Shown piece by piece: positions 10,495-22,630 of a stretch of 64,000 nucleotides of DNA. Positions within the stretch are counted from its first letter, which is position 1. Every line of letters begins with the position of its first letter. This DNA comes from Diatrype stigma (taxonomy: Eukaryota; Ascomycota; Sordariomycetes; Xylariales; Diatrypaceae): the NCBI GenBank assembly GCA_022225965.2, contig JAKJXP020000012.1, forward strand, positions 603,082-667,081. The letters are read 5' to 3'. The translations under genes and the position numbers were made by a program. The notes under the pieces are model-generated. The model had not been told where the DNA came from, searched no databases, and saw only the letters and a program-made list of their open reading frames with translations.

Positions 10495-12055
10495 CTACCA
10501 ATGCTTGTACATGCGCTGAGCCCTCGGCCCCCCTTTTCGGGTACCATCATCTTCGGTCGTCAGGTCAAATTGCTTGGAAACATACACCACGTTCGAAGAG
10601 TGGCCAGGCGCAGCAGGTGCCCCTGATATTTCTAGCTCTTGCAATGGAATCCCGCTTGCCACCATCTGTTCCCGACTGGTGTTCAACGACAAGGTGGTGA
10701 GAGGATTGACACTGGGAGGTCCTCGCATATTGCGCTTTCGGCCCGCTGATTCGCCACCACCACTTCCGCCGCTACCGCCGCCAATGGTGTTGAAACCACT
10801 TCGTATCTTGTAGGACTGACTGGAGCTGACGAACCATGGCGCAAGCCAGGTCTTGAAGAGCGGGAATATCATGGGGAGGTTGGTCGTGAACACCGCAACG
10901 AAGGCTTCCACCGTGCCCCACCGGCCTGCGAGTTCCGCACCGTTGACGGGATCCTATGGGCCGGGTAACAGGATTAGAACCACGACGTTGCGATCCAGAC
11001 ACAATGAAGCGATGACTCACCACGGTGACGAAGGTAGTTTTCAGCGTGGCGCAAACAAGGACGAATATACCAGCTCCGAGTACAATGCTGGAAGCGACCT
11101 TCTTTGCGGGCTTCAAAGAGGACGTCCAGAGCATAGGTATGGGTATAAGTATCAGGTATATATCGGTCGAGGCATTCGCGGCGAATGAGGTCCAGACAAT
11201 GGGCCTCGATATGGCAGGTTGACAGTGGTCTGAAAACGAAGGGGACGCTGTTAGTATGCAACTCGGTCAAGGAGACTCAATGCGTGAACACTCACTACCG
11301 GGATCTGGGTAGATCTGCCAATTTCGATGGAACGGCAAGCATGAGACCATAACCGCCACGATCGACGCGAGAGATGTCCCAATAACAAGAGCAAAACCTA
11401 TCAGTATCTGGATTCTATATCGCCTGCTGAGTCCGTCCTATATTGTTGATCAGTGGGTTAGTGAACGGACCATGGTTATTTGATACCCGTGAATACCATA
11501 CCGTAAGTCGGATATAAAAGGCCAATACGGACAACTTGAGAAAACACATTAATGAGCAGTAGGTAGACCACCCGGCCATCTGTATCTTCGAACCAATTAC
11601 TCTGGATGAAGGACCTTTAACACTGTTTCCGTGTGCGTTTCGATTCGTTTGAGGACACGACTCACCTCATCTGGTATTCCGGGTCGTTGGGCGATAGGGC
11701 GGCACGCTCAGCGTCGGTTATGCCATTATTCGCAAGGCCATGGGCGAGGGTTCCCACGTTATGCGCCAGGGTCGTCTGGGCACTGTAAAATACCTGTGAA
11801 GAGTCAATTACCTGTGGATGCCTAGACCTGGGTCTTTGGGCGGGTGGCACGAACGATCGCAATCCACACCAGGAAGTCGTCTGCGCGAAGGTTCGTGATG
11901 CCGACCGCGCGGCTACGAGCGTACGTCCTGAGGATCGTCACAGAGACTCCGACGGAGAAGAGGGTCCACAGCCGGACCAGACTCGCGCGAGCTGCTGCTG
12001 CGGCGGCTTCTGCAGCAGCCGCCGCAACAGGGTCAGGGGGGACGTTCGCAGGCAT
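10495..12055 (-). CDS. Fungal seven-helix rhodopsin-type integral membrane protein (Pth11-like class)
   Basis: Six exons: 12055-11855, 11793-11666, 11601-11502, 11437-11299, 11229-11021 and 10953-10495, giving 411 residues. The first ATG of the open frame is at 12055, since the frame upstream has only non-ATG starts. Family signatures appear in order: RLWTLFSVGVS, ITNLRADDFLVW, MAGWSTYCSLMCFLKLSVL, YRIQILIGFALVIGTS, a YPDPDHC loop, NASTDIYLILIPIPMLW, and WGTVEAFVAVFTTNLPM. Seven helices are expected. There is no CFEM domain. The 110-residue tail is Gly/Ser-rich and probably cytosolic. The first donor (GTTCGT) is weak but is the only one that keeps phase. Family members are proposed receptors, and the ligand is unknown. 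Confidence 0.85.
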
Positions 12056-13905
12056 TTCGCAGTAGACGGGAGAGCTAGGATCAACAGCATCATAGTGGAG
12101 AGCGGGAGGGGGGAACCAAGCGCTTCTTATTATCTCGATCGGTTCTTGTACCAAGAGATTAGATACTACGTAGTTACTCAGCGGCGAAAAAAGGGGGTCG
12201 AGCTCATCAAATGCACGCTGAACTGAACCCCCAGTTACATGGTTGATGGCTTGGCATACATGTGCATGTCACCTATACGTTGTATTTGGCGCGATATAGA
12301 TGCACTGCACCCATACCAATCACAGTCAATAACCTGCCCCGAGACTCTCTACGTTACTACTCGGCTTCTTGGCTCACTGGTAAGAGAGATTATATGGTCC
12401 GATACCAATCCTGATTTTTGCTCTTTTGAGAGCTTGACTTCGCACAAATTCGGAATCTTCGCTAGGTGGTCTCTCTGCCACGTTCAGCTGGCTTGTGAGA
12501 GTCGGCGTTGCACTTTACGCAGGGTCCCAGGTATATACGCATGTAGCGCGTTAGGTGAGTGTACCCCAAAAGATGACGAAAGAAAACAATACATATCTCC
12601 GATTAGGGATTTGATCACACCCTCCATCTACGCCCGAGTCCATACTATTGATTACATCTTACGAAATCTTCAATGCGACGGGGAAGGTGGTATTGTACAT
12701 TCTGTGTGCAATAATTCCCGAAATTCCCATGTCATAAGTAGACGGCAATATGCACCGAATAGCACTCACTTGGTTCTGCGTTCCTTCATACAACCAAGCT
12801 GACATCGAGTTCGTAACTTATACAATTACAAGGCCATATGACCCAAGTCGCTCCTGTAGACTGGAATCTAGGGTCATACTGTTTGTTGCATAAAATAGTT
12901 TGTCAAACATATATCAAGGAAACCCCTCTTGTTTCCTATGCCGATCAGCTCGATAGAAGAGATGTCACCTATGTGGGGTGCGAATAGTGCTCCATATGAC
13001 AGCACCTGATGCCCAGGACACCTCACGAAAGGTGTCTTGACTACCTATCAAAGCTACAGCTGAAGTATGCAATTGCGCATAGCTCTCATCAAGGCAATAT
13101 ACTTGAAAGGCGGTCAAATATCCAATGTCCAATCGCGATCTAGTCTTCCGTACAATCTGATCGATCATCTCTCAGGCCTCACCATGTCGCTCAACGTATA
13201 CCTAGATGTAAGGGAACCTTTTCAACCACATACCTTTTAATACTTACCTATGTATCTGGATGATCAACAATTATCAGACTGAGGGCATTGTACTAATCAC
13301 CTGTCTACCTCGATAGTTGGAAGATTCAGGGGCCGGCTAGTAACTATTAGCTATCAGGTGCCTTGAGATAGCCCGTACGGATTGAGCTGTGCTGGGGGAA
13401 GACTTGTTTCAGCGGACCTCTGACGACGGGGGCTTAACCACATGTGGACTTAGCCTCGGCAGCCGGATGGACCAACAGCATTAGCGCCCGGAGGTAAGGG
13501 CGGGGATGTCGGCCCACTGTATCGTATACTCCCGGTAGCATTCCGGGGACGTTTGCCAAAACGGATCAGAGGTAGCAACCAACGTATACGAGCGGATGCT
13601 TGCCTACGATTGGGTGCCTAGGTAGGTATATGACCAGGGGCAGAGGGCCTGGGCAGATATAGGACAGATCTGGTATACTTACAAGAGGGGTCTGCATGAG
13701 CGCCAAGTCCACACACAGCCGCACGAGGGGGCAGGGAGGAGAGGGGAGGCACAACAAAAGAGATGCACGTTGCAATCTACACCACCGAGCGACGAGCCAC
13801 ATTGCTGTATACGGCCAGTCAATAGGTGACACTACAGCATCCTCGCGTGTTCAGCTCCTCCAGTATCGCCGAATCCTCCCTCCCGCTCGTCTAGTTACCG
13901 CGGCC
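12056..13905. other. Divergent spacer of about 1.85 kb
   Basis: It separates the head-to-head rhodopsin-type and BBE-type genes. The longest frame (12239-12802, plus strand) gives a Cys/Arg-rich peptide without motifs and I do not call it. A purine-rich patch at 13725-13770 precedes the BBE gene. Confidence 0.4.
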
Positions 13906-15616
13906 ATGCGCTGGTTCCAGAGCAACGTCCTCCTGACAGCGCTGGCGCTTCTGTCTGCACATCGGGGCAACCCCGCTGGCAGCCCGACTCCCGAAGAACT
14001 CGCGAAGGCTCTGAGAGAAGTGCTTTCGCCCGCAGCCAAGGTGTATCTCCCGAACTCTACGGAGTTCGAGGTCGTATCGACCAGATGGTCTGTGTTGGAG
14101 GTACCTACGGTGAACATCGCCGTGGTTCCCGCTACGGAAGATGACGTTGCAGAGACGGTACGTTCGGGTTAGCTTTCGTTTGTCTTTGCTGCTTTCCTAG
14201 TATCCGTGGTATCGTAGACGCTCATTATATGCCTGTTAGGTCAAATACGCAAATAAAATTGACCTACCGTTCTTGGCGTTCAATGGCGTGCATGGGGCGA
14301 TCACCACGCTGGGACGGATGGAGGAGGGAATCGAGATATATCTCGGCGAGTTGTCAAGCGTCAGTGTTGCCCCAGATAACAGTTCGGTGACGATTGGTGG
14401 GGGGACATTGTCCAAAGCCGTTACGGATGCTCTCTGGGAGGTAGGGAAACAGACGGGTAAGTATCCAACTATCGTGTCCCCCCCTCATAACTTGACGTAA
14501 TGCTGAGCCTCGCAATAGTAACTGGCACATGCGAATGCGTAAGCGTTATCGGACCTGCGCTTGGGGGCGGTCACGGATGGCTCCAGGGGCATTACGGGCT
14601 CATAGCAGACCAGTTCACGTCCATGAATGTGGTATTGGCGGATGGAACCCTGAACACAATCGACTCAAGTTCGGACCTCTGGTGGGCTATGAAAGGTGCC
14701 GGCCAGAACTTTGGCATCGTTACCTCTCTTACCTCCAAGATCTACGAGATCGAGCAGTACGACTGGGCGATCGAGACCCTTATATTCACTGGCGATAAAG
14801 TCGAGGCCCTTTATCAGGCCGCTAACGATCACTTCTCCGACCTTCCTGCGAGCATTATTAACTGGTCCTATTGGCTGAACATCCCCGACGCCGATCCAGA
14901 CAACGTGAGTGAACAAATCATTTCTAACCTAACTATTTGACCATCTTACCTTATATCAACCCCCCCTATAGCCGGTCATCCTGTTCTACATCATCCAAGA
15001 AGGAACCACGACCGTCGACCCAGCCTACACCCAGCCGTTCCACGACATCGGGCCGATCTCCACCTCGCCCGAATCCGGCACCTACCGGGACCTGGCTCGC
15101 TGGACCAACATCGCCGTCGACAACCCGCCGTGCCAGAAGGCCGGCCTCGCCAACCCGCGCTTCCCCATCTACCTGGAGCGGTACAACGTCTCGGCGCAGC
15201 GTCTCGCGTACGACGCCTTCGCCGCGAGCGTGGGCGGGGCCGCCTCCGACTCGCCCTTCTCGGCGGCCATCTTCATGTTCGAGGCGTACCCGGTGCAGGG
15301 CGTGCGCGCGGTCGACGGCAGCGCGGCCGCCTTCGCCTTCCGGTCCGACAGCCTGCTCGCCGCCCCGCTGATCACGTACGCGCCGGCGGACGAGGCGCTG
15401 GACCGCCGCGCGGCCGCGCTGGGCACCCAGCTGCGCGACATCGTGCGCTCGGGAAGCGGCCGCGAGGAGCTGCACGCCTACGTCAACTACGCCTTCGGGG
15501 ACGAGGCGCCCCAGAGCTGGTACGGATACGAGCCCTGGCGCCAGGACCGCCTCGCGGCCCTGAAGGCCAAGTACGACCCTGCGGGCCGGTTCAGCTTCTT
15601 TGCGCCTGTGGCGTGA
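13906..15616 (+). CDS. Secreted FAD-linked oxidase, berberine-bridge-enzyme type
   Basis: Four exons (13906-14157, 14240-14456, 14519-14904, 14972-15616) give 499 residues, normal for the family. The N-terminus is hydrophobic and signal-like (MRWFQSNVLLTALALL). The FAD-binding PCMH domain carries NGVHG near residue 100, matching the His flavin-attachment site. GTCECVSVIG followed by PALGGGHG matches the segment holding the Cys attachment site. The C-terminal BBE box is YVNYAFGDEAPQSWYGYEPW, then ALKAKYDP and the terminal F-F. Such enzymes oxidise sugars or secondary-metabolite alcohols and amines, making H2O2. No biosynthetic neighbours are visible, so the substrate is open. The last exon is markedly GC-rich. 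Confidence 0.92.
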
Positions 15617-16061
15617 AAGGGGGAGGGAGGAAGGGGGCTGGTGTGTGATAACTAATGCTTCGGGTCTGTTTGGAGTCGTATCCAGCGGGTCGTGATAAAC
15701 CGAGACATTCATATAGCCCAATGACTAGTGTATAGCAGATGACACGGGATAGCCATGTGCGATCATCATGCCCTAGTGCAAGGGCCTTTCAGGTTGTAGA
15801 CAGCCAAGTGGTGGCAGCTTGTATCCTTGGTAGAAACAGATTATATGGTTATCTTAATTCTGCCGGCCTATAAACACGGCACCGTGTCTCATGGCATACA
15901 TATCTTGACGTGAACTGACTCAAGAGAGACTGAAAGAAGGCATCGCTTATGGTAGTGCTCCACACTCTTGTATTAATACCGTAATAACGTATCTGCTCGA
16001 TCTACCTAGATGGGGTATCCTCATATCTCGGAATAATCAATATAATTTCAATGAACAAAGA
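15617..16061. other. Tail-to-tail spacer
   Basis: About 440 AT-richer bases between convergent genes. Nothing recognised. Confidence 0.5.
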
Positions 16062-17372
16062 CTACTGAGAGACCCTAGCGTAATCCGCCGGATTGTACGC
16101 TCGGTACGGCCCCGGCGCTGGAGCTCCCGACGGCGGCCGTGGTGCCCTGTGGTGCTCTTCTAGCGTCTCGCGATGCGTTGGCAACTCGGTAGCGAAACCC
16201 GGTGAGTTGAGACCTGGCGAGCCGAAACCGCCTCCTCCTCCCCCGGCGTCCGACGAATACGATGTCGGCCGTGAGCTGTTCAGTGGTGGGCTTGGTAGGT
16301 TTTGCCCTGACCCTATCCCTACCCCTTGCCCAACCCCTTTTACCCCTCCTGCCCCACCCGCACCTCCGGACCACCGCCAGCTGTCAGACGATTGTTGTGA
16401 TAGCCTCGATGTCGCAGTAGAGGTCCGGTCGCGCATAGGGTGGATAGACGACGGCTGCGGTGGTGGTTGCAGGTGTGGCGACGCGTGCTGGAAGTCGCCC
16501 GGCAGCTCCATCACCACCGCTGGCGTGCCCTGCGGCGGCTTATACGATGTCTCTGTGCTGGGCAGTTCGGCGGCGTGCTGATAGTGGACCTTACTGCCGT
16601 AGGTGGAGCATTGCGCACTCGACGATGTCCCCGGCCTGCTGCTGCTACTCTGCTGCTGGAATGATATTGGCCGCGGCACCTGGTACGGGACGGACGGGGA
16701 TAGCGGTGGGGAAAACGGCGTATCCGGTGGCGAGATGGCCCCGCCACCACCACCGGTGTAGGTCTTGTCGCGGGGATTGTGGGTCCTGATCTTGCCGTCC
16801 TCGATCATGGCCTGCAGGACGCCGGCGTCGAGCAGCTCCGCCTTCTTGATGATGCGCGCGACCATCTCCTTGCTGGCGGCCTTCATCTGGGACTTGACGA
16901 GCCCGACCATGGCGATGTTGCACTTGATCTCGATGTCCTCGCGGAGGTAGAGGCCGTCGCGCGGGACGCTGAGGCCGGCGAGCCCGAGCTCGGCCGGCGA
17001 CGGGGACTGCGGCGGCTCGACCCCGGGCTGGTTGCCGCCGATGCGGTAGCGCACGCGCAGGTCGACGCCGGCCGGCGCGTAGATGTGCGTCTGCAGGCCC
17101 CAGGGCAGGTCGTGGAAGCAGCCGTTGAAGCGGATGACGCCCGACCCCAGCCTGCCGAGCCCGGGAACGTACTGCACGCGCTCGGTGATCTCGTACCACG
17201 TCGAGAAGTACTCCTCGGCGGCAGCGTCGCGCGGCGCCGCGATCTGCCGGTGCGAGAGCACCAGCGGGTTCAGCGTGATGGTCTCGCTGTGGCTGTGGAG
17301 GATGTCGAGGGCCAGCTGCCGCGGGATGAAGCCCGGGATCGGCGTCACCACCGTGTACTTGCGGACAGCCAT
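16062..17372 (-). CDS. DUF7053-like fungal protein with proline/glycine-rich tail
   Basis: A single exon of 436 residues from the ATG at 17372, the first ATG in the frame (the frame runs on upstream but only from a TTG). Residues 1 to about 175 form a compact domain beginning AVRKYTVVTPIPGFIPRQL and including ITLNPLVLSHRQ, YEITERVQYVPG and HIYAPAGVDLRVRYRIGG. I associate this layout with the fungal DUF7053 family, which resembles lipid-binding START/SRPBCC folds. The assignment is from memory of the pattern. A basic helix follows (SQMKAASKEMVARIIKKAE), then about 230 disordered residues rich in Pro, Ser and Gly. There is no signal peptide or membrane helix. Function unknown. Confidence 0.8.
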   Translation of the reverse strand: MAVRKYTVVTPIPGFIPRQLALDILHSHSETITLNPLVLSHRQIAAPRDAAAEEYFSTWYEITERVQYVPGLGRLGSGVIRFNGCFHDLPWGLQTHIYAPAGVDLRVRYRIGGNQPGVEPPQSPSPAELGLAGLSVPRDGLYLREDIEIKCNIAMVGLVKSQMKAASKEMVARIIKKAELLDAGVLQAMIEDGKIRTHNPRDKTYTGGGGGAISPPDTPFSPPLSPSVPYQVPRPISFQQQSSSSRPGTSSSAQCSTYGSKVHYQHAAELPSTETSYKPPQGTPAVVMELPGDFQHASPHLQPPPQPSSIHPMRDRTSTATSRLSQQSSDSWRWSGGAGGAGGVKGVGQGVGIGSGQNLPSPPLNSSRPTSYSSDAGGGGGGFGSPGLNSPGFATELPTHRETLEEHHRAPRPPSGAPAPGPYRAYNPADYARVSQ

Positions 17373-19719
17373 GGCGGGCGGGGCCGTCGATCGGGGCAAG
17401 TGGATAATATTCGAAACGGCGATGGTGACGAGGATAGATAAGGCGGCGACGTGATTGATTACTTCTGAGACGAACAGGTGTAGCGCCTCGCTGTGTATGT
17501 GTGCGAGGAATGGAGAGAACAACGTGCTGTATGATTGATCTACTAGATAGCTCTAAGAACCAACAGATAATGTTGCGACAAACACAGGAGTTCAGAGACC
17601 CAACAGGATGGAAATAGAAACACGTGTGGCGTCAGCGCCGAATTTGCGGTGCCCAAGTGCCAAGTTATAGCAACTATAGCTGGCCAATTAATATAATACA
17701 CTAGAGCTAAAAGCTGCGCCTCATGGATGCGCGATGGATGGCATCTACTAGGTAAATGCTTTCCACCCTAGTGCTGCTATATGTTAATCTAGTGGATGAT
17801 CGGAGGCATGGGTAACCTCTCTTGAATACCGGCTCTAGTTGAGTAGGGACCCAGGCTATTCTATAGCGTTGAGACGATTTCAGGGCGGGAGAATGCGTCA
17901 CTTGGCGCTCGGCTACGGCAGAAGCCGTCCTACCGGGCAGTGGAAGAGCCGATTTGCACAGCCAGCGAGTGTTCCCTTGGCTAGAGGCCGCACACATGGT
18001 ACATGATACATGACATAACGGTGCACCACGAAATCCGGATGGGCATGATGCAACGACACAAGGGATAGAAAGCTACGAACAGAGGGCCTGTAACTAATTA
18101 GAGTACTTCGTAGTAGGGGTGTTATTCGCAGGCTTGGCTAGACCAAGCCACGCCGGCAGCGACGCGTGCCCCGCTTCGTCATCGCTATAAGTCCGGCTGG
18201 TATCCTTAAGGGTGGTTGCTTTTAGACCATAACTTGGAACGGCGGCTTCTAGAACGAAGTTCCCCCCAAAACGGCTCAATCTGAGAATCCAACGGCTTGT
18301 TCTTCCATCGATGCTAAGAATTACATATTGCGCTACCTAAACACTGGTAGTATAATAGGACCCAGTACTCATAAATCCTTGACTTTCAGGGGTTGTTACT
18401 TAAGTATGTGGCTTAGCGTAGCAGCTGACCACCTATTTATCTTGTATCTACAAAAGGGAGGAACCAACCGGTGATTATCTATATCACGAGTCTACGATCC
18501 CCCTACGACCAACTGCCTCCTACTCTGTGCTGATACGTTCTATGATAATGATACTAGGGATTGTGCTTATTTGGCTTATTACGCTGATTGTATTGATTCC
18601 TGCCAAGCTATCCATTTGAACCGTATTATTTCCGACGACATCGATTATTATGTTGAACGTAATGGCACAGGTGCAATGATAGAGGCACTTTTACGGGTTC
18701 GCGGTATAAGGAGAAGATATCGATTTTGAAAAGAAGGATATTCTATGAGACAGCCCCACGGCCGATGGCCCTACTTCTATATGCATAATGTATGTAAGCC
18801 TTGGGTATCCTCCCACATAATCCCCTCTCTAGAATCCAGACGATCCCCATTGTGATAGCTTCCTGGCCAGAGACCCATCGTAACACTAAGAAACGAAATG
18901 TGCTTTCATCCAATATAGATGGAAACGACTTATAGAACATTCGAGGTCTATTGAGGTCCTAATGTCTCCTACCTTAAGACAGTTGTTTTTCATTGAAATA
19001 CTCATGCCATTTTCGGCTGTGAAGTACGGTAGGCTGCGGCCTGGATGTGACACAGCTCACTTGACCTGTAAATCTTTATTAGCCAGGCAGTTTCAATAAG
19101 GATGCGCATTGCAAATAGCAATAGCACGGGACAATGTTGTTACAGGGGGTGTCTTATGCTTTTATCAAGTCCCTCCCAGTAACCTTCAAGGTTTGGACTT
19201 GGAAGGAAAAGGGATAAGACGTGGATACTTATTGTTTGGGAAAGTCAGCCAAAATGTTCTTTTCTCTGGCTGTTCCGATACAATGATCTTTGGTCGCATT
19301 ATTTGGAGAGAAAGACACCTACGATCATGATTGTGATGAATGTTGTAAGATATGAAGGGAAAATTCTCCATGGCAAGGTAACGATACCTCGCTCACGCGT
19401 GAATCAGGGACAATGCATGTAATCTGGATGAGCGTGGGTTCTAAATTGCAGAACTGGCTGCCTCGTTTCGTATCACGGTTGCCTATCACGATGTCATAAT
19501 GTCCGTTGCCTAGCAGCATCGCCTGGCAACCAGATATTTTTCCCTTCGGTGGCTCGTGACAACCTTTGCACCTTCCAGGTCACCTATTGTTTTCCCATCT
19601 GGGTGCAAATCCACCAATTTGAGAGAAACACTTCTATTCCATTCAAGATTGACACAAATACCACACAGTACTTCACACGTATTTTTGTCTGCCCACATCT
19701 ACCTGCTCAACTGCTTGCC
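17373..19719. other. Spacer of about 2.3 kb, nothing recognised
   Basis: Low-density AT-richer DNA with only short frames. I see no tRNA, tandem array or element ends. The part nearest 19600-19719 is probably the promoter and leader of the next gene. Confidence 0.4.
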
Positions 19720-20228
19720 ATGTCTGCCGGAGAGTCCAGCAAAAAGCTCGTGCTTACCCTGGGCGAGGTTGATGTTCTCCTCAACACCTGGCTGTGCATG
19801 AACACCAAGCCCGAGGTAGGCATCCCCCAGATATTGTAATATGATCGCTTCCTATCTTGCACCTTCCCCCTTCCTCTCTATCGATCAGTCATGCTAATCA
19901 ACAACCCCGGCAGATCGATGCCGGCAAACTCGCCAGATTGACCAAGTATGGCAGCACCCGCAGTGTTACCAATCTGATGACGGCCATCGGGAAGAAGGTC
20001 GAGGACGCCGTAGAAGATGGAAAGGATCTCAAGCTCGTCACTCCTTGGGCTGATGGAAAGGGCCAGGACACCAGTATCCCGAAGACTCGCAAGCGAAAGG
20101 CCGCCACATGTACTAGTGCCGGAAATGGCGGCATTCAGAAAGCTTCGACGTCTGCTAAGCGTGCCAACGGCAGCAAGGACATGTCTGGGAAAGAGGCTAT
20201 GAAGGGTGTCAACAAGGACGCCAACTAG
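19720..20228 (+). CDS. Small basic nuclear-looking protein (136 residues)
   Basis: Two exons, 19720-19815 and 19914-20228, are joined by a 98-base intron (donor GTAGGC, acceptor GGCAG) in phase 0. The first 75 residues fold like a short helical domain: LVLTLGEVDVLLNTWLCM, then DAGKLARLTKYGSTRSVTN and MTAIGKKVEDAVE. This is a layout I have seen in small Pezizomycotina proteins with a helix-turn-helix-like fold. The C-terminal 55 residues are very basic, with KTRKRKA as a probable nuclear localisation signal. I infer a DNA- or chromatin-associated role. No exact family is claimed. Confidence 0.65.
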
Positions 20229-21498
20229 AAGGTTGACAAGGGAAGGGCCAAGAAGAACGACGTGGGAAACCGTGAAGGACAGCGGTGTAGAGCCTGCATT
20301 GATACAGACTTGATGTTGTCTACCGCCGATCGGGACTCGCGGAGTCAACATGTTTACCCATAGGGTATGCATGTAGCGACAGTCTAATCCGATTGTACAC
20401 ACAAGCAAGACCGCCCATCTCTAAATAATACCAGTTCAGATCACCCAGTCTTGATCCAAAGAACCCTATTGGGTCAGATAAGGTATTCAAGTTACCAATA
20501 ATGGTGCCTCTTCATCATTGAAATCACGAAGAATAAGAAGGCTGGAAAAAAGTCCAAAGAACTGCGCACCATACTAAGTCTAATAACCATCACCTCTTCT
20601 CGTGATATCGAGCTTAGATAGGAGCGCCTGGATTACCTAATAATCCTAACTCGGTGGACTTTCTACTAGTGGTTTAGCACTTTTTATATAGCGCGTGTCT
20701 ACTCTTTCGGGAGCTATTGTCACTAGGCAACTCTTCCATCCTGTGCTCGTTCTTTGTATTTCGTGACCCGGAGGCGCAGGAAGCACTGGGTGACTGAGCC
20801 GTCCGTACCGCAAGCGCGACTCAAACCTGTGCAGTTCGAATCCTCTCTACACGGACTGAGGTGGCTACAGGTAATTGGAGGGAAGCAACCTCGCGCTGCT
20901 TACTTTGCCGGGCTATAAATGAAACGCCGCGCCTTTCCGACACCGAGGTGAGGATTACCAGATCGCTGCATAGCGCAGCAGCTACGGTGCGTTGTCGGTG
21001 GTTTAGTCCCCACGCCGGCCGGTCGGCTCTCAGTTGAGGCCTGCCTGTCTGCCCTCCTACTCCCCGATCTAGGAAGGTAGAATCATAGCAGTAGTTCTTG
21101 GTGGTTAGTGTATGCGGATCGATCTTCATGCCCAAACATTCAGAGCACGTGTTGTGGGGTCTCGCTGCTGGGCGGCCTTGCGACGTGCCTATAGCGTCGT
21201 AGGCCGGGGGGTTATGCCGGGACACTGCCAGGGCTGTTCGGGCATGACAGACGCTAAAATGCTTGGCGATTCCTCCCAGGGGCTCCATCTTGGTTTCCAA
21301 TTGGCCTGTTTAGGAAACTGCCCGATCGGACGGGAACGCGTGATTGGCGCTCGCCACGGTAGTGCATGACGATGCCGTGGTCAGGGGTAATTGTAGGAGG
21401 GGGGAGGAGCTCTAATGCTATGTATCTAGTTAGTCAGGGGTAGCTTGGGAGGGAGCGTGGGAGGGTCAGTCGACTGGCCGGTCATCCACTGTCGCTGT
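20229..21498. other. Spacer of about 1.3 kb
   Basis: Minus-strand frames at 20821-21300 have no motifs. A GTTCGAATCC word near 20834 recalls a tRNA T-loop, but flanking bases do not pair as T-arm and acceptor stems. Nothing called. Confidence 0.4.
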
Positions 21499-21507
21499 TC
21501 TATAAAT
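21499..21507 (+). promoter_or_regulatory. Probable TATA box (TCTATAAAT)
   Basis: It lies 110 bases before the SurE-like gene's ATG at 21617, with a pyrimidine-rich leader (CTTGCTCCTCCCC) in between. Confidence 0.5.
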
Positions 21508-21616
21508 CAACCTCCTGCGCCGCGAAGAAGTTACTTCGGCTTGCGACGGACGACTCTCTTGCTCCTCCCCATTGCTGCCCCCTCCCCGCCGGAAAGACAC
21601 GCAAGCCATCATCAAC

Positions 21617-22630
21617 ATGCGCACCTACTCCGTCCTGCCCTTGCTGCCCCTGCTGAGCGCCGCCCGAGGAGCGCGCATCCTCCAGTCGAACGATGACGGG
21701 TGGGCTGAGCTCTACATCCGATCCTTCCACGACGCTTTGATCGAGGCCGGTCACGATGCAGTCATCTCCGCTCCAGCAGAGAACCAGTCAGGCAAAGGTG
21801 GGTGAACTCTGGATGATGACGACGATGCTGCTGCAAATGTCGCAGCCTAGCCAAGCCATCGTCACGATTACTTACTTACGGCGTAACTAAATCAACCCCG
21901 CCCAGGCTCGAGCGACGAGGAACCCAAGGACCGGACAGATCCGTGCGAGTACGACAGCTGCGCGGCGGGCAGCGGGCCGGTGGGCTCGAACGCGACGGAC
22001 CCGCGGCTGAACTGGGTCAACTCGTTCCCGGTGACGTCGGTGAAGTACGGGCTGTCGACGTTCGGGCCGCAGGTGTGGGGGGACGGCGCGGTGCCGGACC
22101 TCGTGGTGACGGGCCCGAACGTGGGCTCGAACCTGTTCCTGGCGGTGCCGTTCTCGGGCACGGTGGGCGCGGCCGTCGAGGCGGCCCACAACCACGGGAT
22201 CCCGGCGCTGGCCTTCTCGGGCGCCGACACGGGCGCCCTGGCCTGGGACACGCAGCCCGTGCCCGCGCGCAGCACCGTCTACGCCGCCCTCGCCGCCCAG
22301 CTGACCGACCGCGTGCTCGCCGCCGGCGCCCCCTACCTGCCCGACGACGTCTTCCTCAACGTCAACTTCCCCAGCGTCGAGGACGGCGACTGCGCGGACC
22401 CGGCCGACTTCAGCTGGGTTCTCAGCCGCGTCAACCCGGGCGGCCTGTCCGACCCCGACGTCGAGACCTGCGGGGGCACCCGCCTGCCCACCGAGACCGA
22501 CGTCGTCAACGCCGACGGCTGCTTCGTCTCTGTCAGCGTCGGCGACGCGTCCGATAAGACGACCGCGCCGGCGGACAAGCAGGTCGTCGTGCTCGAGAAG
22601 CTGGGAGACTTCTTGACCTGCTTGAAATGA
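21617..22630 (+). CDS. Secreted SurE-type nucleotidase / acid phosphatase
   Basis: Two exons (21617-21797, 21906-22630) give 301 residues. A signal peptide (MRTYSVLPLLPLLSAARG) is followed directly by the SurE N-terminal core ARILQSNDDGWAE, whose Asp pair (26-27) binds the divalent metal. Further signatures are VISAPAENQSGKGS, VVTGPNVGSN and FSGTVGAA, and then VFLNVNFPS in the C-terminal half. Bacterial and plant SurE enzymes are metal-dependent 5'/3'-nucleotidases. In this secreted fungal form the likely role is phosphate release from extracellular nucleotides. Exon 2 is very GC-rich. A TATA-like element lies upstream. Confidence 0.92.

Noticed and set aside
11822..12154. Longer N-terminus for the rhodopsin-type gene
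   Set aside because: The upstream start of this frame is TTG, not ATG. The first ATG is at 12055.
12239..12802. 187-codon plus-strand frame
   Set aside because: No domain, no signal peptide and Cys/Arg/His-rich composition typical of random translation. It lies in a divergent promoter region.
14966..15721. 251-codon minus-strand frame opposite the BBE gene
   Set aside because: Antisense shadow of a high-GC exon, with Arg/Val/Gly-rich composition. The plus-strand frame has the family motifs.
17373..17522. Hydrophobic N-terminal extension of the DUF7053-like gene
   Set aside because: It would need a TTG start. The first ATG at 17372 begins exactly at the domain.
20821..21300. 159-codon minus-strand frame and a tRNA-like GTTCGAATCC word
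   Set aside because: The frame has no motif, and the flanks of the T-loop-like word do not form T-arm or acceptor stems.
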